In this document: piece after piece, positions 18,397 to 29,606 of the stretch
Layout of the letters: every line of letters begins with the position of its first letter
How positions within the stretch are numbered: the stretch's first letter is position 1
Origin: Bartonella koehlerae C-29
GTDB taxonomy: Bacteria > Pseudomonadota > Alphaproteobacteria > Rhizobiales > Rhizobiaceae
Length of the DNA stretch: 64,000 nucleotides
Reading direction: 5' to 3'
NCBI RefSeq assembly: GCF_000706625.1
Contig: NZ_KL407334.1
Span: 275,771 to 339,770 of the forward strand
The notes under the pieces: model-generated
Told to the model about the DNA's origin: nothing
The model's input: only the letters and a program-made list of their open reading frames with translations
Database searches by the model: none
Position numbers and translations under genes: made by a program

Positions 18397-19299
18397 TTAT
18401 CCCTTCAAAACCGACATCAAGGTCTTTCCTATCTGTGAGGGTGAAGGAGAAACTTTAATCCCGGCTGATTCCATTGCTGCGATTTTATCTTCTGCACCAC
18501 CTTTTCCACCAGAAATAACAGCACCCGCATGCCCCATTGTGCGTCCTGGAGGAGCTGTACGACCAGCAATAAAACCAACCACCGGCTTTTTACGACCTTT
18601 TTTTGCCTCATCTTGGAGAAACTGTGCCGCTTCTTCTTCGGCAGAACCACCAATCTCACCAATCATAACAATAGATTGAGTTTCATCATCTGCTAAAAAC
18701 ATTTCCAACACATCAATAAACTCAGTGCCCTTAACTGGATCGCCACCAATACCAATAGCTGTTGTCTGTCCAAGACCTTCATGACTAGTTTGAAAGACGG
18801 CTTCATAAGTCAAAGTTCCCGACCGTGAGACAACCCCAACAGAGCCTTTTCTAAAAATAGAACCGGGCATAATACCGATTTTACATTCACTTGGTGTGAG
18901 AATACCAGGACAATTAGGGCCAATGAGACGTGATTTTGATTTTTCTAATCTCGCCTTTACTCTTACCATGTCCATAACAGGAATGCCTTCCGTAATACAA
19001 ATAATTAAACGGATCTCAGCATCAAGAGCCTCTATAATAGCTGCCGCTGCCCCTGCAGGAGGAACATAAATAACGGAAGCATCTGCATCTGTTTTTTCTT
19101 TTCCTTCCGCAACACTGGCAAAAATAGGAAGAGTTTCACCTTTTGAACCTTCCCATGTCTCTCCACCCTTTTTAGGATTAACACCACCAACCATTTGGGT
19201 GCCATGATAAGCAAGCGCCTGTTCTGTATGAAAGGTCCCTGTTTTTCCTGTAATCCCCTGAACGAGAACTTTTGTATCTTTATTCACAAGAATTGACAT
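18397..19299 (-). CDS. sucD: Succinyl-CoA synthetase alpha subunit
   Basis: This 300-residue protein begins with [17 protein letters not shown], the CoA-binding Rossmann domain. The phospho-accepting histidine should be His257 in [10 protein letters not shown]. It pairs with SucC to make succinate and a nucleoside triphosphate from succinyl-CoA. It follows sucC after three bases, so the two are translated together. Confidence 0.96.
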   Translation of the reverse strand: MSILVNKDTKVLVQGITGKTGTFHTEQALAYHGTQMVGGVNPKKGGETWEGSKGETLPIFASVAEGKEKTDADASVIYVPPAGAAAAIIEALDAEIRLIICITEGIPVMDMVRVKARLEKSKSRLIGPNCPGILTPSECKIGIMPGSIFRKGSVGVVSRSGTLTYEAVFQTSHEGLGQTTAIGIGGDPVKGTEFIDVLEMFLADDETQSIVMIGEIGGSAEEEAAQFLQDEAKKGRKKPVVGFIAGRTAPPGRTMGHAGAVISGGKGGAEDKIAAMESAGIKVSPSPSQIGKTLMSVLKG

Positions 19300-19302
19300 A
19301 AC

Positions 19303-20499
19303 TTAAGCTCCCTTCACAGCTGCAACAATTTTTTGAGCAGCATCATCTAAATCATCAGCAGGAATAACGTTCAGACCACTATCACTGATAATAGTTTTCC
19401 CCTGCTCAACATTCGTGCCTTCAAGACGAACAACCAAAGGAACCTTTAAACCAACTTCCCGAACAGCAGCAACCACACCCTCAGCAATGACATCACAACG
19501 CATAATTCCACCAAAAATATTAACCAAAATGCCCTTAACATTTGGATCAGCAGTGATAATCTTAAAAGCAGCAGTTACCTTTTCTTTTGAAGCTCCACCA
19601 CCAACATCAAGGAAATTTGCTGGTTCAGCTCCATAAAGCTTAATGATATCCATTGTTGCCATAGCAAGACCTGCACCATTGACCATACAACCAATAGTGC
19701 CCTCAAGAGCAACATAAGAAAGATCATGCCTTGATGCTTCAATCTCTTTTGGATCTTCTTCCGAAGTGTCGCGCAATTCTAAAATGTCTGGATGACGAAA
19801 CAGGGCATTATTATCAAAAGAAACTTTTGCATCAAGAACACGCAAATGACCATTTTTCATAACAATAAGCGGATTGATTTCAAGAAGGCTCATATTTTTT
19901 TCACAAAAAGCTTTATAGAGAATTGGGAAAAGTTTTTCACCATCTTCTCGTGCACTATCATGTAATTCCAATGCATTACAAAGCCTTGTACAAACAGAAG
20001 AAGTAACACCTTGGGCAAAATCAATGGGTAGAGTGAATATTTTTTCTGGTGTTTCTTCAGCCACTGTTTCAATATCCATTCCCCCTTCTGTCGAAACAAC
20101 AAAAGCTACTCGACCAACACTACGATCAACCAAAAGTGATAGATAAAGCTCCCGATCGATATCAGCACCATCTTCAATATAAAGGCGATTGACCTGCTTG
20201 CCCTCTGTCCCCGTTTGCTTGGTGACCAAAGTTTTACCAAGCATCTCTTTCACATTGGCAACGACCTCTTCAACAGATTTTGCAAGTCTAACACCACCTT
20301 TTGCATCAAGATCTAATTCTTTAAATTTTCCTTTACCACGACCACCAGCGTGAATCTGACTTTTAACCACATAGAGTGGTCCAGGCAATTTTTTTGCCCA
20401 CTTTTCAGCTTGCTCTACAGAATAAACAGCAACACCATTTGCAATTGGTGCTCCATATTCATGAAGCAGACGTTTGGCCTGATATTCATGGATATTCAT
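19303..20499 (-). CDS. sucC: Succinyl-CoA synthetase beta subunit
   Basis: This 398-residue protein has an ATP-grasp N-terminal domain ([16 protein letters not shown], then [13 protein letters not shown]) and a C-terminal ligase domain ([23 protein letters not shown]). With SucD it forms the substrate-level phosphorylation step of the TCA cycle. An AAGGA ribosome site precedes the ATG. It lies 90 bases behind mdh in the same direction. Confidence 0.96.
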   Translation of the reverse strand: MNIHEYQAKRLLHEYGAPIANGVAVYSVEQAEKWAKKLPGPLYVVKSQIHAGGRGKGKFKELDLDAKGGVRLAKSVEEVVANVKEMLGKTLVTKQTGTEGKQVNRLYIEDGADIDRELYLSLLVDRSVGRVAFVVSTEGGMDIETVAEETPEKIFTLPIDFAQGVTSSVCTRLCNALELHDSAREDGEKLFPILYKAFCEKNMSLLEINPLIVMKNGHLRVLDAKVSFDNNALFRHPDILELRDTSEEDPKEIEASRHDLSYVALEGTIGCMVNGAGLAMATMDIIKLYGAEPANFLDVGGGASKEKVTAAFKIITADPNVKGILVNIFGGIMRCDVIAEGVVAAVREVGLKVPLVVRLEGTNVEQGKTIISDSGLNVIPADDLDDAAQKIVAAVKGA

Positions 20500-20589
20500 T
20501 CGCTTGTCCTTTTCTTTTATGGATCTTACATTAATCTTTGAATTGTCATAACATTTTTAAATATTCTGTTTTAATGAACAGAGTTTCGC

Positions 20590-21591
<1,002 letters not shown>

Positions 21592-21850
21592 TCACCAATA
21601 CCGGGATACTGAACGCTTTTTTGATTTTAGCCATTTTTTCAACACTATCATCAAGAGGAAAAAGATCATAGATTTATCAACGTTCTTTCTCCCTCTTCTC
21701 ATAAAAAAAAGTCCTCCACAAATAAAGGCAATGAGAAAACTGCTATGGTGTATCGATAAAGCGAATTTTAAAAAAATACAATAGAATTGTTACACTTCTT
21801 TTAAATTCAAAGAGTTATAGTTTTTACAGTTTACGTAAAAGTAAAAAGTA

Positions 21851-23029
21851 TTAATTTAACCGCTCTCCTTCAAAAAAACGTTCTGCCCAAATTTTCAAAT
21901 AATCCTGACTTTGCATCTCGAAAAGACGCGATTGTGTTCTCTGAAATTCAAATGTTTCAAACGTTTGCGCATGCCCTTGATATAAATCATCAAATCCTGT
22001 TGCCGCTGACATAAACAATCTTATATGGCGTTCATAAAGAACATCAATAAGCAAAATAAAGCGTTTTGTTTCATTGCGACATGTATCATCCATCACCGGT
22101 ACATTATCGACAAAAATCGTATGATACCGTTCCCCTAACGCTAAATACTCAGCTGCTGCGAAAGGTTTTGCACATAAATCTTGATAATCAAAGCGTGCAC
22201 AACCAGCACCAGAGCGTAGAATATGAATAACGCGCCCTCTTATGGAGAATTCATCAGATGTTTCTTTTTGTCCTTTCAGGACCGACATCCACGCCTGATC
22301 CATAGATTGATTTGCTTCTAGCCCCAGTGGTGTTATATACGCCTGTTGGAGATTTGACTTTTCAAGACGATAATCTGTTTTTGCATCAAGATTGATAACA
22401 CGAACATGTGCTTTCAAAGCTTGGATAAAAGGCAAAAAGAGCTCTCGATTTAAACCGTTATAATAAAGATTATCGGGAGCAACATTTGAAGTTGCAACAA
22501 AGAAAATCCCTTTATCAAATAAGGCAGAGATAAGACGTCCCAGTACCATGGCATCAGCAATATCTGTTACGCTAAATTCATCAAAACAAAGGATCTGTGC
22601 TTCTGCAAGATCTTCAGCAACGGCTAAAATAGGGTTCTTTTGTCCAGTTTTTTCATCTTTTGATGCTTGACGATAAATATTAATGCGCTCATGCACATCT
22701 GCCATAAAGTCATTAAAATGGGCACGCTTTTTACGCTTCTGTGGCAAACAAGAAAAGAACAAATCCATCAGCATGGTTTTGCCTCGTCCTACTTCACCAT
22801 AAATATACAATCCTTGAAAGAGACGATCAACATTCTTTTGTTTTGCAACAGAGCTTTGTTTTGTTCTCTTTAAAAAATGCCAGAATGCCCACCAAGGCCG
22901 AGAAATGTTTTGTTTCGCAATATTTTGTAATAAATGATCAAAATGCTCTGTTAAAACCAATTGAGCCGGGTCAAAACTGATTTTTCCTTTGGATATTAAC
23001 TCTTGATAGCGTGTTGAGACCAAAATCAT
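21851..23029 (-). CDS. zapE: Cell division-associated AFG1-family ATPase ZapE
   Basis: This 392-residue AFG1/LACE1-type ATPase has Walker A GEVGRGKT at residues 78-85, Walker B ILCFDEFSVTD, and a sensor ATSN motif. In E. coli ZapE associates with the divisome and affects Z-ring stability; in other bacteria and mitochondria AFG1 proteins work in protein quality control. It is often found upstream of mdh in Rhizobiales, as here. The insertion at residues 50-67 is rich in Lys, Gln and Ser. Confidence 0.9.
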   Translation of the reverse strand: MILVSTRYQELISKGKISFDPAQLVLTEHFDHLLQNIAKQNISRPWWAFWHFLKRTKQSSVAKQKNVDRLFQGLYIYGEVGRGKTMLMDLFFSCLPQKRKKRAHFNDFMADVHERINIYRQASKDEKTGQKNPILAVAEDLAEAQILCFDEFSVTDIADAMVLGRLISALFDKGIFFVATSNVAPDNLYYNGLNRELFLPFIQALKAHVRVINLDAKTDYRLEKSNLQQAYITPLGLEANQSMDQAWMSVLKGQKETSDEFSIRGRVIHILRSGAGCARFDYQDLCAKPFAAAEYLALGERYHTIFVDNVPVMDDTCRNETKRFILLIDVLYERHIRLFMSAATGFDDLYQGHAQTFETFEFQRTQSRLFEMQSQDYLKIWAERFFEGERLN

Positions 23030-23110
23030 CTAAACAACCTTTTTTAACTGCCATCAGTTAAATTTAAAATTTCCTATATATCTGTTTTTTCATAAATAGC
23101 TAAAGATAAT

Positions 23111-23647
23111 CTAACGGCTTAAAACAACGGGATAACCATCAAGTGTGTATCCCTCAAAATGATCAATATTAGAAGAATAAAGGGTAACAACAATACGTCC
23201 TGAATTATTATAGAAATATAATTTTTTTCCTTTAACAGTCCAAGATTTTACTTGAGAAACAATTCCTGGACAATGTAAAGGGCCAGCGCGATATCCTTGT
23301 CCAAATTTTGTTTGTGGCGTTGCAATTCGGCAAACCTTACCATCCATAGAAAGATTCCACACCCCTGCAATACTTGCAGGAAATAAATCAATGGCATCTC
23401 CTGGCAATTCGAGATTAGCCATTCGTCCATCACTTTGAGAATCTCCTTTTTCATACAATAAAGTACTTGTTGTCTGGGGAGATATTGATAGATCAGACAT
23501 TGTTTGAGGAACTGATATTGACCGAACAGGATAAAAAACCTTTAAAGGACTACCTCTATCATTATTTTTAAACTGCAATGTTGAACAACCCGTTAAGAAT
23601 GTTGTAATTGATATTACAATTAGAAATGTCTTTTTTGAAAATGTCAT
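23111..23647 (-). CDS. Omp19-like outer-membrane lipoprotein (protease inhibitor Inh family)
   Basis: With the start at 23647 the product has 178 residues, close to Brucella Omp19. The signal peptide ends in the lipobox LTGC (lipid-modified Cys21). An upstream in-frame start at 23707 would add 20 residues before the signal peptide and is unlikely. The C-terminal half has the Omp19/Inh pattern: AGVWNLSMDGKVCRIATPQTK, then FGQGYRAGPLHCPG. Two cysteines in this part should form the conserved disulfide. In Brucella, Omp19 inhibits host proteases; the same role here is an inference. Confidence 0.85.
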   Translation of the reverse strand: MTFSKKTFLIVISITTFLTGCSTLQFKNNDRGSPLKVFYPVRSISVPQTMSDLSISPQTTSTLLYEKGDSQSDGRMANLELPGDAIDLFPASIAGVWNLSMDGKVCRIATPQTKFGQGYRAGPLHCPGIVSQVKSWTVKGKKLYFYNNSGRIVVTLYSSNIDHFEGYTLDGYPVVLSR

Positions 23648-23870
23648 ATTTATACTCTTTCCCATGACAACAAATAGGTTCAACTCAAAGAAGTTTTTAT
23701 AAGACATTTTATAAAGATAAATTAATAAATTAAAAAGAACAGGCTAAATTTTGCTTATTTTGAACGATAATAATTTTTCTATTCGTTTTATATTGCATTA
23801 AACACTGGAAATTTATAAGATTCTCAGTCATATATTCTTTATGATTAATCAGGAAAAATAGAGAAATTTC

Positions 23871-24722
23871 ATGAAAACGCCATTTAGCAAAATGGATGGT
23901 CTTGGCAATCAAATCATTGTCGCTGATATGCGTGAAAGTACACATGCTCTCACACCACAAGCAATTCTTTCCTTAGCAGCAGATTCCCAAACACATTTTG
24001 ATCAAATTATGGCTATTCACCCACCAACAAAAAAAGAAGCTGATTTTCGCATTGAAATATGGAATGCTGACGGTTCAATGGCCAATGCATGTGGTAATGG
24101 CGCTCGTTGTGTCATAGCATGGCTTACAGACCACAATTTTGGTGAGATCTTTCGATTAGAGACACCTGCTGGAATTATTGAAGGTAAACGCCAAACCGAT
24201 AACCTCATCTCTGTTGACATGGGATGCCCAAGTTTTAATGCAAAAGAGATGCCTGTTTCACGTGAAATAGTAGATACCAATCATGTAGAGCTTACCGTTG
24301 GTCCCTTAAAAGATGCTTGCCTTGTATCCATTGGTAATCTTCATGCTATTTTTTTTGTTGAAAGTGATATTCAACATATTCCCTTAGAAAAATATGGACA
24401 AAAACTTGAACATGATTCCCTTTTTCCAGAACGATGCAATATTTCCATTGCTTGTGTAACATCACAGAAAAGCCTAAATCTACGTACATGGGAGCGAGGA
24501 GCTGGATTAACTCGAGCATGCGGGAGCGCTGCTTGTGCAAGTGCAGTAGCCGCTTATCGACGAGGACTGACAAAACGCCATATAGATGTGAATTTACCAG
24601 GGGGAACACTGAATATTTTTTATCGAGAAGACGATCACATTATCATGACAGGCCCAATCAAATATGCATTTAGTGGTTTTCTTAACCCCTTAACAGGGAG
24701 TTACAAAAAGGATCATTTTTGA
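23871..24722 (+). CDS. dapF: Diaminopimelate epimerase
   Basis: This 283-residue enzyme has both catalytic cysteines, Cys74 in NACGNGARC and Cys217 in ACGSAAC. It converts LL- to meso-diaminopimelate for peptidoglycan and lysine synthesis. The usual GNPHA substrate loop reads GNLHA here, with Leu replacing Pro. The gene overlaps mtaB by one base (TGATG). A parS-like ParB site is embedded at 24254-24269. Confidence 0.94.
   Translation: MKTPFSKMDGLGNQIIVADMRESTHALTPQAILSLAADSQTHFDQIMAIHPPTKKEADFRIEIWNADGSMANACGNGARCVIAWLTDHNFGEIFRLETPAGIIEGKRQTDNLISVDMGCPSFNAKEMPVSREIVDTNHVELTVGPLKDACLVSIGNLHAIFFVESDIQHIPLEKYGQKLEHDSLFPERCNISIACVTSQKSLNLRTWERGAGLTRACGSAACASAVAAYRRGLTKRHIDVNLPGGTLNIFYREDDHIIMTGPIKYAFSGFLNPLTGSYKKDHF
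24254..24269. promoter_or_regulatory. parS-like ParB-binding site inside dapF
   Basis: The 16-mer TGTTTCACGTGAAATA differs from the consensus TGTTTCACGTGAAACA at one position. It lies within dapF, about 6.3 kb from parAB. Sites inside genes are common for chromosomal parS. Confidence 0.75.
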
Positions 24723-26005
24723 TGGCAATAGAAATTGTAACCTTTGGTTGTCGACTAAACAGCTACGAATCAGAGATTATACGCAAAGAAAGTGCTTCTT
24801 CGGGATTAGATAAACTCAAAGACGGTGCTATCATCTTTAATACCTGTGCTGTCACAGCTGAAGCCGTGAGACAAGCAAAACAAGCTATCCGCAAAGCAAG
24901 ACGTGAAAATCCTCATGCGCGCATTATTGTTACAGGGTGTGCAGCACAAACAGAAACACAAAATTTTTCCTCTATGACAGAAGTCGATCTTGTTTTAGGA
25001 AATGAGGATAAGCTCCATGCTCATTCTTATCGTCAAATCCCCGATTTTGGTATCAACCATTATGAAAAGTTGCGTATCAATAACATCATGGAAGTAGAAA
25101 AAATTGCTTCACATATGGTAAGTACGATAGAAGAACGCACACGTGCTTTTGTGCAAGTACAAAATGGATGCAATCATCGCTGTACATTTTGCATTATCCC
25201 TTACGGGCGAGGGCCATCACGTTCAGTTCCCATGGGATCTGTTATTGAGCAAATTAAAAAGCTTACAGGCAACGGTATTCAAGAAGTAGTTCTGACAGGT
25301 GTCGATCTTACAAGTTATGGTCATGACCTCCCTGGAAAAGCAACTCTAGGAAAATTAACCTCAGCCATTTTGTACCACATTCCTGATTTGCCTCGATTGC
25401 GTCTTTCATCAATTGATTCCATTGAAGCAGATGAAGAACTTATCAATCTTTTAGCCTATGAAAAGAGAATTATGCCACACTTGCATCTCTCCTTGCAAGC
25501 AGGCGATAATATGATTTTAAAAAGAATGAAACGACGGCACTTACGCGAACATGCAATTCAATTTTGTCAAGATTTACGTGCAAAACGCCCTACAATGATA
25601 TATGGCGCTGATTTAATTGCTGGTTTTCCTACTGAAACAGAAGAGATGTTCCAAAACAGTCTCTCTTTAGTGAATGATTGTAATTTAACACATCTCCATG
25701 TCTTTCCTTTTAGTCCAAGAGAAGGGACACCTGCCGCACGCATGCCACAAATTAATCGTAAAATAGTCAAGGTACGCGCAGAAAGGTTACGCAAAGCGGG
25801 TGAAAAGGCTTATCAAAAACATCTGATTCACTTACAAAATAGTCAACAAAAGATTCTCGTTGAGAAAGATAGTATTGGACGAACAGAAGATTACACTCTT
25901 ACACAAATTGAAGGTGCTAAAGCTGGAACAATTGTTCAAGCTCTTATTGTTGGCCACGATAACCATAAATTGATTGCTGTCCATCCAAAGTCGAGCGCAG
26001 CCTGA
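24722..26005 (+). CDS. mtaB: tRNA t6A37 methylthiotransferase MtaB
   Basis: This methylthiotransferase of about 427 residues has the N-terminal UPF0004 cysteines Cys10, Cys42 and Cys73 for one iron-sulfur cluster. The radical SAM triad is Cys150, Cys154 and Cys157 (GCNHRCTFC), and a TRAM-like C-terminus follows. The pattern fits MtaB, which adds a methylthio group to t6A37 of tRNAs that read ANN codons, rather than MiaB. I chose the ATG at 24722, which overlaps the dapF stop; a TTG one codon earlier is open. Confidence 0.9.
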   Translation: MAIEIVTFGCRLNSYESEIIRKESASSGLDKLKDGAIIFNTCAVTAEAVRQAKQAIRKARRENPHARIIVTGCAAQTETQNFSSMTEVDLVLGNEDKLHAHSYRQIPDFGINHYEKLRINNIMEVEKIASHMVSTIEERTRAFVQVQNGCNHRCTFCIIPYGRGPSRSVPMGSVIEQIKKLTGNGIQEVVLTGVDLTSYGHDLPGKATLGKLTSAILYHIPDLPRLRLSSIDSIEADEELINLLAYEKRIMPHLHLSLQAGDNMILKRMKRRHLREHAIQFCQDLRAKRPTMIYGADLIAGFPTETEEMFQNSLSLVNDCNLTHLHVFPFSPREGTPAARMPQINRKIVKVRAERLRKAGEKAYQKHLIHLQNSQQKILVEKDSIGRTEDYTLTQIEGAKAGTIVQALIVGHDNHKLIAVHPKSSAA

Positions 26006-26019
26006 AGAGGGAAATTTTT

Positions 26020-27258
26020 ATGACAAAACCCTTTATAAAAAAAATGTTTTCTTTCAGCAAGTCTAAAAAACAGAAAATAGAACAAGTTTCTACCCCTTAT
26101 GAAACAGATAGAGTAGACAAAAGTGAAAACATAAAAAACGATCTATCCTCTATAGACAGAGAAAAAGAAGAACAAGCAGAAAATCAAAATACGATATCTG
26201 CAAAATATGATGAGAAAAATCAACCTTTTGAACCATATTCCAGCAAAGAGCACCATTCTGGTAAAGTAATTGTCACAGATATAATCAGTGAAAAAAAAAA
26301 TATAGAGTCTTTGCCTGCATCTTCTGTTGAACAGGAAAAGACAGCATGGTTTGAACGTCTTAAAAAGGGACTAGCTCTTTCTTCGCAGCGCTTAAGCGAA
26401 TCCATTGGCGAAGTCTTCGTTAAAGAAAAACTTGATAAAGGCAAGTTACAAAAACTGGAAGACATTCTTATTCAAGCTGATCTTGGTATAGAAACTGCTA
26501 CTCGAATCACCGATATCTTAGCTTCTAATCGTTACGAAAAAAATTTATCTCCAGATGACATTCACAGTATAGTAGCAAACGAAATCGAAAAAGTGCTAAA
26601 ACCTGTTGCAATTCCACTGGAACTTGATCTTAATCATAAGCCTCATGTTATTTTACTAGTAGGTGTAAATGGTACAGGAAAAACAACGACCATTGGAAAA
26701 CTTGCAGCAAAACTAACCAAGGGAGGATTAAAAGTTATGCTTGCCGCTGGTGATACGTTTCGTGCTGCCGCCATTGAGCAATTACATATTTGGGGTGAAC
26801 GCATAGGTAGTCCTGTTATTTCAACAAAATTAGGTGCAGATGCAGCTAGCTTAGTGTTTGATGCTTATGAAAAAGCAAAAAAAGCGAACAGTGATGTCTT
26901 AATTATTGATACAGCAGGACGTTTACAAAATAAAACTGAACTGATGGATGAATTGGCAAAAATTATTCGCGTTTTAGGTAAACATAATCCTCAAGCACCT
27001 CATACAATACTTCAAACCCTTGATGCAACCACTGGGCAAAATGCACTCAATCAAGTAGACATTTTTCGTAATATTGCTGGTGTAAATGGATTAGTCATGA
27101 CAAAACTCGATGGTACTGCACGAGGAGGAATTCTTGTTGCCATCGCAGAAAAATATAAATTACCTGTTTATTTCATCGGTATAGGAGAAAATATTGAAGA
27201 TCTCCAACCTTTTTCTGCCTCTGACTTTGCTAAAACTATCGCAGGAAGACACTTATGA
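26020..27258 (+). CDS. ftsY: Signal recognition particle receptor FtsY
   Basis: This 412-residue protein has an acidic, low-complexity N-terminal region of about 100 residues. The four-helix N domain (about 108-200) and the SRP GTPase domain follow: GVNGTGKT at 215-222, DTFRAAA, DTAGR, and [10 protein letters not shown]. It docks the ribosome-SRP complex at the SecYEG translocon. The N-terminal A domain differs widely between species. The gene overlaps yciB by four bases. Confidence 0.95.
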   Translation: MTKPFIKKMFSFSKSKKQKIEQVSTPYETDRVDKSENIKNDLSSIDREKEEQAENQNTISAKYDEKNQPFEPYSSKEHHSGKVIVTDIISEKKNIESLPASSVEQEKTAWFERLKKGLALSSQRLSESIGEVFVKEKLDKGKLQKLEDILIQADLGIETATRITDILASNRYEKNLSPDDIHSIVANEIEKVLKPVAIPLELDLNHKPHVILLVGVNGTGKTTTIGKLAAKLTKGGLKVMLAAGDTFRAAAIEQLHIWGERIGSPVISTKLGADAASLVFDAYEKAKKANSDVLIIDTAGRLQNKTELMDELAKIIRVLGKHNPQAPHTILQTLDATTGQNALNQVDIFRNIAGVNGLVMTKLDGTARGGILVAIAEKYKLPVYFIGIGENIEDLQPFSASDFAKTIAGRHL

Positions 27259-27944
27259 AAAAATCTTTTTTTGAGCATAATTCACACAATAATTACGATT
27301 CAAAAAACATTAATGCTAATTCAAAAGCACCTCTTTCATCAACACTTAAATTTTTCTTGGAAATGGGGCCATTGGTTGTTTTTTTCCTTGCTAACTATAA
27401 GGGCGAATGGCTGATAAACAATATTGAAATTTTTAAAAAATTTAATAAACCTCTTTTTCCTGCCACAGCTATTTTCATGATGGCGATTATTATTGCTCTA
27501 GCCTTATCGTGGGTCCTTGCGCGAAAAATTCCCATTATGCCTCTTATCTCAGGGATATTTGTTCTGGTCTTTGGATCTTTAACTCTTTGGCTTCATAATG
27601 ATACTTTTATAAAAATGAAGCCAACAATCATTAATAGTTTGTTTGCTCTTGTTCTCTTTGGTGGTTTGTTCTTTAAAAAATCACTCTTGCGTTATATTTT
27701 CGATTCTACTTTTAAACTTGATGATTTAGGGTGGAAAAAACTTACTTATCGCTGGGCATTTTTTTTCGTTTTTCTCGCCATTTTGAATGAAGTAATCTGG
27801 CGCAATTTTAGCGACAATTTTTGGACCAATTTTAAAGTATTTGCTATTATGCCTATAACAGTTCTTTTCATGTTAACACAAATGCCTATTATAATGAAAC
27901 ATTCAAAAGATCTTTTTAAAAAAGAGGATAAAAACAATTCTTAA
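27255..27944 (+). CDS. yciB: Inner-membrane septation protein A (YciB/IspZ family)
   Basis: This 229-residue membrane protein has five or six predicted helices. The family anchors are [20 protein letters not shown] near the N-terminus and [17 protein letters not shown] in the C-terminal half. YciB proteins help envelope integrity and septation; the molecular function is not settled. It overlaps ftsY by four bases (ATGA), a conserved rhizobial arrangement. Confidence 0.9.
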   Translation: MKKSFFEHNSHNNYDSKNINANSKAPLSSTLKFFLEMGPLVVFFLANYKGEWLINNIEIFKKFNKPLFPATAIFMMAIIIALALSWVLARKIPIMPLISGIFVLVFGSLTLWLHNDTFIKMKPTIINSLFALVLFGGLFFKKSLLRYIFDSTFKLDDLGWKKLTYRWAFFFVFLAILNEVIWRNFSDNFWTNFKVFAIMPITVLFMLTQMPIIMKHSKDLFKKEDKNNS

Positions 27945-28014
27945 ATAGAGTGTATTTATTAATACAAAATTATTTCATAGATTTATCACTGCCCACTATT
28001 CATGGAGAGAATAA

Positions 28015-28776
28015 GTGTTAATTGAGCAGTTCATTTGTCGAGAAGATAATTTTTGTGTGCTCATTCATGATGAAAAAAATGGCTATACAGCAGCAATTGA
28101 TGCACCTGAAAGCAACGCAATTCAAAATGCTCTAAAAAGCCATAATTGGACACTTCAGACTATTTTTGTAACGCATCATCATAATGACCATGTGGAAGCA
28201 ATAGTAGAGTTAAAACAAATTTACAAAGCCATCGTTATTGGACCAGAAGCAGAAAAAGAAAAAATTTGTCATCTTGATAAAACTCTTCAACCTGATGAAA
28301 GCTTCTTATTTGGTACCTACACAATTTTAGCACTTTCAACACCTGGTCATACACTAGGAGCATTATCCTACTATTTTCCTGAAGAAAATTTACTCTTTGC
28401 CGGAGATACACTTTTTTCACTTGGTTGTGGACGTCTTTTCGAAGGAACACCAACACAAATGTTAAACTCTTTAAAAAAGCTTCGTCAGCTTCCCAATGAA
28501 ACACTGCTTTATTGTGGTCATGAATATACCAAAATCAACGCTCTTTTTGCATTAACAATTGACCCATACAATCAAAAACTCCTCAAAAGAGCAGAAGATG
28601 TTTTTTTGTTACGTGCAAAAAATGCCATGACTTTACCTGTAACATTAGGACAAGAAAAACTAACCAATCCTTTTCTTCGCTGGGATAATAGAACTTTGCG
28701 AAAAAACCTTAGGATGGAAAAAGAAACAGATGAAGAAGTATTTGCTGAAATCCGCAAAAGAAAAGACAATTTTTAA
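28015..28776 (+). CDS. gloB: Hydroxyacylglutathione hydrolase (glyoxalase II)
   Basis: This 253-residue metallo-beta-lactamase fold protein has the dinuclear metal motif THHHNDH (residues 53-59). Further ligands are in STPGHT and FAGDT, and a GHEYT motif is in the C-terminal half. It hydrolyses S-lactoylglutathione to lactate, the second step of methylglyoxal detoxification. The start is GTG, with GGAGAGA close upstream. It lies 70 bases after yciB and may be transcribed with it. Confidence 0.9.
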   Translation: MLIEQFICREDNFCVLIHDEKNGYTAAIDAPESNAIQNALKSHNWTLQTIFVTHHHNDHVEAIVELKQIYKAIVIGPEAEKEKICHLDKTLQPDESFLFGTYTILALSTPGHTLGALSYYFPEENLLFAGDTLFSLGCGRLFEGTPTQMLNSLKKLRQLPNETLLYCGHEYTKINALFALTIDPYNQKLLKRAEDVFLLRAKNAMTLPVTLGQEKLTNPFLRWDNRTLRKNLRMEKETDEEVFAEIRKRKDNF

Positions 28777-29099
28777 TCATGTTTTAATTAGCATTGCATT
28801 TTCTCTTTCTTTTTTTTTATAACATACGCTCAAATATCAAATACAAGGAAAATAGAAGACCGCTTTGTTTTATCATCTATAAACAATCAAAATAGTGTAG
28901 AAATTTAACTCTTAACAGAATATTTTCTTTCAAAAATGGAAAAATAAGTTCAAAAAACACCTAAAAAATCAGAAACATCACATACTGGAAATGTAAAACA
29001 GAACGCCATTGTATTGCTAATTCACGCGCTTTCTTTTTAAAATACTTATCAACGCTCGCAAGCCAATTTTACGAGAACATTCGTGAATAGTGTAAAGAT
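28777..29099. other. Gene-free AT-rich gap behind gloB
   Basis: I see no open frame with coding character and no clear terminator hairpin. The gap as a whole reaches to the parB stop at 29607; its middle holds the second integrase relic, and 29356-29606 is also featureless. In many Rhizobiales leuS-lptE-holA lie next to parB, but no trace of them can be read here. Confidence 0.5.
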
Positions 29100-29216
29100 A
29101 AAGCTATTGTACATCATCATTTTTAAGCTTATGAAAGTGTAACTAGTGCCATCATACTATTTGCTAGTTTCCAATATTGCTATAATTTTTGCATTGAAAC
29201 TATTCTTAAGAGGCAT
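29100..29216 (-). pseudogene. Integrase N-terminal relic, copy 2
   Basis: Read on the minus strand from the ATG at 29216, the frame gives MPLKNSFNAKIIAILE, and then with a shift LHFHKLKNDDVQ. These line up with MPLMNRLNA and LRFHKRKKGGAQ of the integrase wreck at 10652. Only the first 40 residues remain. A stop and a frameshift confirm that it is dead. Confidence 0.75.
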
Positions 29217-29355
29217 TTTTATTCCTTGTCTTTACTAATTTTTACCTACACACCAGCCACACTTATACGAGCAAGGAAGTGATTTTAATTGATTCAACAT
29301 AAACAGGTTAAAGATGAGAGAATTTTACTGCATTCAGGGTTTTAATCTAAGTTTA
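29217..29355 (-). repeat. Upstream part of the integrase-relic unit, copy 2
   Basis: In reverse complement this stretch aligns along its length with 60543-60679; shared words include GATTTTAATTG-TTCAA and GAGAATTTTAC. It is inverted relative to copies 1 and 3 and lies between gloB and parB. Confidence 0.7.
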
Positions 29356-29606
29356 AAAAAGATGTTTTATTGTGATAAATTAAGGTATTACCTAATAAAA
29401 ACATTGAGAATCTCATCAACTTTTGTTTTTGGACAGCTAAAATTAACGAGTATTTAAAAAGAAAATAATATCACATCTAAAGCTTACGTTATTGTTCTTA
29501 TGGCACTTCAAGTAATATTCGTTGTAATTATATTTTTAAAAAACAATCTAAAATTTAATCAAAAACATATTGATAGAATTCTTATCCTTTTAGACTATTG
29601 ACTTGA

